DNA of 17,020 bases from contig CAZEON010000021.1 in NCBI GenBank assembly GCA_964513975.1, positions 1 through 17,020 on the forward strand, written 5' to 3'. This stretch comes from CAZVBV01 sp964513975. GTDB lineage: Bacteria > Patescibacteriota > Gracilibacteria > UBA4473. Numbering within the stretch: position 1 is the first letter of the stretch; every line of letters starts with the position of its first letter. Positions 14,239 through 17,020 of this stretch are shown here, piece by piece. The notes below the pieces were generated by a model. The model saw nothing but the letters and a program-made list of their open reading frames with translations. It was not told the origin of the DNA and made no database searches. The translations under genes were made by a program, and so were the position numbers.

Positions 14239-14266
14239 TTGACAAACTACTTTACTCAACTAAAGT
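14239..14266 (+). promoter_or_regulatory. Promoter and candidate operator of the TrpR-like gene
   Basis: TTGACA (14239-14244), a 16-bp spacer and TAAAGT (14261-14266). An exact inverted repeat, ACTTTA-6 nt-TAAAGT (14249-14266), covers the whole -10 box. A dimeric helix-turn-helix protein bound here would block RNA polymerase, so autoregulation by the next gene is likely. A GTG at 14265 lies inside the -10 box and therefore cannot be the start codon. Confidence 0.6.
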
Positions 14267-14276
14267 GTCAGTGAAG

Positions 14277-14591
14277 ATGAAAAATATGGCAAACGTTCGC
14301 AACTTACTCCAAGCGCTTCTCGTTCCAAAAAATGAGGATCAAGCGTGGCGGTTCCTACGCGACCTTTTGACCGAGGAAGAAATCCGAGAATTTTCTCGGC
14401 GACTTGAAGTCGCACGGATGTTGGCAGAGAAAACTCCCTACACACAGATCGAAAAAAAGACGGGCATGAGTTCGACCACCATTGCGCGGGTTTCAAAGTT
14501 TCTCCAAGGGAAGTGGGGTGGATACCAATTTGTCCTCAATCAACTTCATCATCACGCCTCTGCGGTTTCGCCGGCGGGATCTGATGCGTAG
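14277..14591 (+). CDS. TrpR/YerC-family transcriptional repressor
   Basis: 104 aa from the ATG at 14277; a second ATG at 14286 is equally possible. It matches the TrpR/YerC/YecD helix-turn-helix family. LLTEEEIREFSRRLEVARML is the conserved N-terminal helical part. The DNA-binding part is TPYTQIEKKTGMSSTTIARV followed by SKFLQGKWGGYQ, where the family has a G-x-G-Y-like turn. The C-terminal tail (HHHASAVSPAGSDA) is not conserved. No biosynthetic genes for tryptophan adjoin, and YerC-type proteins are not shown to bind tryptophan, so the ligand is unknown. The gene has its own promoter with a palindrome on the -10 and a strong terminator, so it forms a single-gene unit divergent from the coiled-coil/hisS operon. 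Confidence 0.87.
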   Translation: MKNMANVRNLLQALLVPKNEDQAWRFLRDLLTEEEIREFSRRLEVARMLAEKTPYTQIEKKTGMSSTTIARVSKFLQGKWGGYQFVLNQLHHHASAVSPAGSDA

Positions 14592-14616
14592 TTGAGAATA
14601 GAATACGACCCAGTTC

Positions 14617-14644
14617 CTACCGGCGAAGCCGGTAGTTTGTTTTT
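14617..14644 (+). terminator. Rho-independent terminator of the TrpR-like gene
   Basis: CTACCGGC (14617-14624), GAA loop and GCCGGTAG (14628-14635), a perfect 8-bp GC-rich stem followed by TTTGTTTTT. It lies 25 bp after the stop codon. Confidence 0.9.
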
Positions 14645-14646
14645 CG

Positions 14647-14673
14647 AAGTCCCTCGGGACATTCGGAGGACTT
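14647..14673 (+). repeat. Second hairpin after the TrpR-like terminator
   Basis: AAGTCC (14647-14652) pairs with GGACTT (14668-14673). An alternative inner hairpin is GTCCC/GGGAC. Only a short T stretch follows. It could back up the terminator. Nothing else is seen in 14674-14794. Confidence 0.35.
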
Positions 14674-14794
14674 TTATATGTGTTGTGTTCTTTTACAGAT
14701 CAAAAAATATTCCAGGTCGCATTTTCTTCTTTGTCTTTCAGAGGAGAGTCTGCGGTCTGGAATAGTCCAGTCGTTAATTTAAAAAATAGAAATC

Positions 14795-15064
14795 GTGGAT
14801 ACGAAAACAAAAAATCATCCGACACCTGAATTTGAGAAGGCTTATGAAATCCTTTTTACACAATTTTTAAGAAGTTTTGAATTACTCACATGGAAAGACA
14901 TGCCTCGCTCTGACAATTTTTATATCGAGAAACACGCAGAAGATCTTCTTGCCTGCTTGGAAATGAAAGATCCAAAATTTAGATTTAAAGTGTTTTTTCT
15001 TGCAACTATTGGTTTCAAGGAACTTTTTACACCTCCACCATATTCGGGAGGAACTACTCATTAA
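14795..15064 (+). CDS. Hypothetical 89-aa protein upstream of a radical SAM gene
   Basis: GTG start at 14795; the first in-frame ATG is at codon 36, too late to keep the N-terminus. I do not recognise the family. The protein is mixed charged and aromatic (FEKAYEILFTQFLRSFELLT, YIEKHAEDLLACLEM), probably helical, with no signal peptide or membrane helix. It ends in a different style: LFTPPPYSGGTTH. The radical SAM gene starts 40 nt later on the same strand and the pair shares one terminator, so co-transcription is likely. A TATAAT-like AT run in the gap may also give the second gene its own promoter. It could be a partner protein, or, more speculatively, a precursor modified at its C-terminus. 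Codon use looks like that of its neighbours. Confidence 0.65.
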   Translation: MDTKTKNHPTPEFEKAYEILFTQFLRSFELLTWKDMPRSDNFYIEKHAEDLLACLEMKDPKFRFKVFFLATIGFKELFTPPPYSGGTTH

Positions 15065-15104
15065 TTTTATAATATAATAAAAATTATTGTTAAAATCTAA
15101 AGTT

Positions 15105-16310
15105 ATGCTAAAAAATGGATTTATTGCCCTGAAGGCACAGTTACTCTGCGAAGGCGCAAATTGCGATGCTTCAGCAGAAAAATTATTTTTTCAACAAAAC
15201 CCCTCTCAAACAAAACGAGGTGGACTCAGTTCTGGTGGAAAAATAGAACTCCCTATGGGGATATTTGTAAACTTTCCCTTTTATCAAAAGAGAGAGTGCG
15301 AATTAAAAATTGTTATAAACCCGAAAGATGAGAAAGGGGTTCTCATTCAAAAATGGGGACAAACCATTTGTTCTGCAAAAGTTCTTCCGGCTCCTGATTG
15401 GTATCAAGAGATGATCGAGATACCAGAGGAAAAACCTGCAGGGGATCTTTGTAGGAACACGTGGGATGATCCTGTAAAAATTCCAATTACGCGTGTTTTT
15501 ACAGCTCACAATAAACAGTTGGCAACTTCTGTATATGAAGGGTGTGAACTCTTTGGAAGGAAATCAGAATGTAAATTCTGTGTTATAAAATGGTCTTTGG
15601 ATCAGGAAAACGCTTCCCTCGTTCACAAGAAAGCATCTCTCATCCTCGCCGCACTGGAAAAGATTCCAGTGAATGAATACGGCGGGGTTACGCTCAATGG
15701 AGGTATGACTTCTCATGCGGGACGCGGTATGGAACTTATTGTTCCAATCGTTCAGGAAATAAGGAGAAAATATCCTCAAATTCCTATCGCTGTTGAAATC
15801 ACTCCTCCTTCTGATTTATCGTGGATTGATAAACTCGCAAAAGCAGGAACTTCAAGTCTTATGATGAATCTTGAAATTTGGGATCCAGAAATTCGAAAGG
15901 AAATTATTCCAGGAAAGGACGATCTCTGTCCCCGGGATTCTTATTTTAAAGCCTTTGAACGAGCTTTAAATGTTCTTGAAAAAGGAAAGGTAAGTACCTG
16001 CTTTGTTGTCGGATGCGAACCAATTATTTCTTTGCAAAAAGGAATTGAAGCCGTGATAAAATACGGCGTAATTCCCTCTCCACTCTCTGGTCGATATTTC
16101 GAAGATATTCCGAATTATCCATTTAAACCAGATGTTCCCTGGGAAGAGTTTCTGACTGTTTTGAATTTTTCAAAATACCAACTCCGAGAGGCTGGTATTA
16201 CCTCTACAGATGAAGCGGGATGTATAGCCTGCGGAATGTGCGATTTGATTAAGGACGTAGAAATTAAAAAAGACCCAAAAATTACATGGAAAAACTGTCC
16301 CTGGAGGTAA
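15105..16310 (+). CDS. Radical SAM protein with C-terminal Cys cluster
   Basis: 401 aa from the ATG at 15105; a TTG six codons upstream is less likely. The radical SAM cluster motif is CELFGRKSECKFC, with Cys147, 156 and 159 (C-x8-C-x2-C, wider than the standard C-x3-C-x2-C). Barrel features follow: TLNGGMTS (a GGE-like glycine pair), AVEITPPSD, LMMNLEIWDPEIRKEIIPGK and VSTCFVVGCEP. A C-terminal set, CIACGMC plus NCPW (Cys373, 376, 379, 398), could hold an auxiliary 4Fe-4S cluster. The N-terminal 130 residues are a separate region with two early Cys and no recognised domain. The barrel resembles BioB-related radical SAM enzymes in general layout, but I cannot assign a substrate. The gene follows the 89-aa orphan and ends at a strong terminator. 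Confidence 0.85.
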   Translation: MLKNGFIALKAQLLCEGANCDASAEKLFFQQNPSQTKRGGLSSGGKIELPMGIFVNFPFYQKRECELKIVINPKDEKGVLIQKWGQTICSAKVLPAPDWYQEMIEIPEEKPAGDLCRNTWDDPVKIPITRVFTAHNKQLATSVYEGCELFGRKSECKFCVIKWSLDQENASLVHKKASLILAALEKIPVNEYGGVTLNGGMTSHAGRGMELIVPIVQEIRRKYPQIPIAVEITPPSDLSWIDKLAKAGTSSLMMNLEIWDPEIRKEIIPGKDDLCPRDSYFKAFERALNVLEKGKVSTCFVVGCEPIISLQKGIEAVIKYGVIPSPLSGRYFEDIPNYPFKPDVPWEEFLTVLNFSKYQLREAGITSTDEAGCIACGMCDLIKDVEIKKDPKITWKNCPWR

Positions 16311-16330
16311 CTAAAACACAACACACTCAT

Positions 16331-16365
16331 CCCCTGCGATCTACGGATACGCGGGGGATTTTTTT
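16331..16365 (+). terminator. Rho-independent terminator of the radical SAM gene
   Basis: CCCCTGCG (16331-16338) pairs with CGCGGGGG (16350-16357; one G-U), followed by A and seven Ts. It starts 20 bp past the stop. It touches the end of the convergent coiled-coil gene but has no U run on that strand. Confidence 0.88.
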
Positions 16366-16792
16366 ATACCGCTATTTTGTGCCTGAACTTCACCTCATGC
16401 CGTTTGACCTTCTTGTCTGTGTAGCATTTGAACATATCGTTTTCCGCACTTATTCGATCCACAATTTGGTTCTCAATTACAACCGCTAATTTTTCTTCAA
16501 AAACTCGTTGCTCTGCAAATTGATCTTCTGTAAAAACTTCTAATGTGGTTACTCTATCAAGTAACTTATCATTGAATTGTTCTTGCTTTTTCCATTTTTG
16601 CATTTGATCCTCTCCAAAAACTTCCAGTGTTGCAACTTGATTCTTTAAAAAAGAAACTTCACTCTTTAATCCGAAAATATTATTTCCCACTTCCCGAAGA
16701 GAGTTCATCATCGTTTTTTGAAACTCCATAACATTTCCCTCCATTGTTTGGAAAGAATTGAGCATTGTTTTCTGAAATTCCTGTTCAGTCAT
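16364..16792 (-). CDS. Coiled-coil protein, copy B
   Basis: 142 aa, paralogue of copy A (13762-14169). Its first 19 residues (MTEQEFQKTMLNSFQTMEG) are identical. The tail from LDRVTTLEV to the end differs at few positions (EEKLAVVIENQIVDRISAEN is shared exactly). The middle differs: two EFQKTM units instead of three, and a duplicated heptad unit with ATLEVFGEDQ and TTLEVFTEDQ. No membrane helix or signal peptide is present. An AAAGGAAAGG ribosome binding site abuts the ATG at 16792. It stands alone between two terminators, convergent with the radical SAM gene. Function is not recognised; oligomerisation through the coiled coil, possibly with copy A, is an inference. Confidence 0.82.
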   Translation of the reverse strand: MTEQEFQKTMLNSFQTMEGNVMEFQKTMMNSLREVGNNIFGLKSEVSFLKNQVATLEVFGEDQMQKWKKQEQFNDKLLDRVTTLEVFTEDQFAEQRVFEEKLAVVIENQIVDRISAENDMFKCYTDKKVKRHEVKFRHKIAV

Positions 16793-16796
16793 CCTT

Positions 16797-16814
16797 TCCT
16801 TTCTAACGAAAGAA
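16797..16814 (-). promoter_or_regulatory. Leader hairpin at the ribosome binding site, copy B
   Basis: On the minus strand TTCTTTC pairs with GAAAGGA around GTTA (7 of 7 with one G-U). Same position and loop pattern as the hairpin before copy A. Further upstream both leaders share AAGAAACGAGTTTGTA followed by a T-rich stretch, which probably holds the -10 (TAATTT here, TATTTT in copy A). Confidence 0.4.
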
Positions 16815-16854
16815 ATAAAAATTACAAACTCGTTTCTTCACAAAAATTTAACAT

Positions 16855-16878
16855 AAAAAAACCCCACTTTCGCAGGGT
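16855..16878 (-). terminator. Rho-independent terminator of the edge gene
   Basis: On the minus strand ACCCTGC (16872-16878) pairs with GTGGGGT (16861-16867), including G-U pairs, around a GAAA tetraloop, then a run of Ts. It lies 27 bp after the stop of the partial gene and separates it from coiled-coil copy B. Confidence 0.8.
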
Positions 16879-16905
16879 CCCTTATTATTCGTAGTTAAGA
16901 ACTGA

Positions 16906-17020
16906 TTACAGTGCGCCGAAAGAAGAAACGATTTCTGATCGAACTTTTTCAAATCCAGATTTGTCTCCGTCTTTAAGTTCAACTTCTTTAATCTTCGCTA
17001 CTTTTTGCATCACTGGAAGC
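16906..17020 (-). CDS. Partial CDS, C-terminus of an unidentified protein
   Basis: The last 37 codons of a gene that continues past the window edge, ending in TAA at 16906-16908. The sequence (KVAKIKEVELKDGDKSGFEK, then VRSEIVSSFGAL at the end) is charged and looks coding. A well-formed terminator follows on the same strand. Too little is present to name the protein. Confidence 0.6.
   Translation of the reverse strand, partial: LPVMQKVAKIKEVELKDGDKSGFEKVRSEIVSSFGAL

Noticed and set aside
14265..14276. GTG at 14265 as the start of the TrpR-like protein
   Set aside because: It lies inside the -10 box of the gene's own promoter, so it would not be in the transcript.
240..17020. Use of TGA as a glycine codon (Gracilibacteria-type code)
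   Set aside because: aroE and other genes end at TGA in sensible places, and no gene needs reading through TGA.

Overview
The window looks like part of a small, AT-rich bacterial genome of Patescibacteria (CPR) type, perhaps Peregrinibacteria-like. This is an inference from style. Intergenic spaces are short, and most starts have AT-rich leaders with no clear Shine-Dalgarno. The RND pump sits with no visible outer-membrane partner. Large Cys-rich 'VGIG..LDVDG' surface proteins and a TrpR/YerC-type repressor are also present. TGA is used as a stop (for example at the end of aroE) and tryptophan is TGG, so the TGA-recoded lineages are unlikely.

Layout. 1-1190 (+): a spacer with an imperfect inverted repeat, aroE (shikimate dehydrogenase), then tRNA-Arg(TCT) with its own promoter and terminator. 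1190-2018: a patchwork with a perfect hairpin, a start-less ORF remnant, and a small GIY-YIG endonuclease gene (-) lying between inverted copies of a 23-nt palindromic repeat, one of which it may overlap if translated from its longest frame. A GC-rich structured spacer follows.

2019-6918 (-) is the most distinctive part. It is a three-gene operon for secreted or membrane-anchored proteins that share one N-terminal module. Transcription order is a 131-aa protein consisting of the module alone, a 793-aa Cys-rich repeat protein carrying a FISUMP (C-type-lectin-like) domain, and a 697-aa Cys-rich repeat protein ending in a self-processing Hint (intein/hedgehog) domain with only nine residues after the cleavage Asn. 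A promoter lies just upstream of the first gene. The third gene carries a perfect 156-bp tandem duplication.

7004-7217 is a spacer with a gene remnant and palindromes. 7218-12205 (-) is an efflux operon: a membrane-fusion protein with an unusually long hairpin, a possible 48-aa ORF coupled to the next gene by an ATGA overlap, and an RND transporter. A strong promoter (TTGATT-17-TATAAT) drives it. 12356-14169 (-) holds a coiled-coil protein gene followed by hisS.

14239-14644 (+) is a TrpR/YerC-like repressor gene with a candidate autoregulatory operator over its -10 and a strong terminator. 14795-16365 (+) is an 89-aa orphan protein followed by a radical SAM enzyme with two Cys clusters, then a strong terminator. 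16364-16792 (-) is a paralogue of the coiled-coil gene, sharing its leader, N-terminus and C-terminus but not its middle. The window ends in the C-terminal codons of an unidentified minus-strand gene with its own terminator.

The best candidate for an undescribed system is the three-gene surface operon with its toxin-less Hint domain. The paired coiled-coil genes and the radical SAM/small-protein pair come next.
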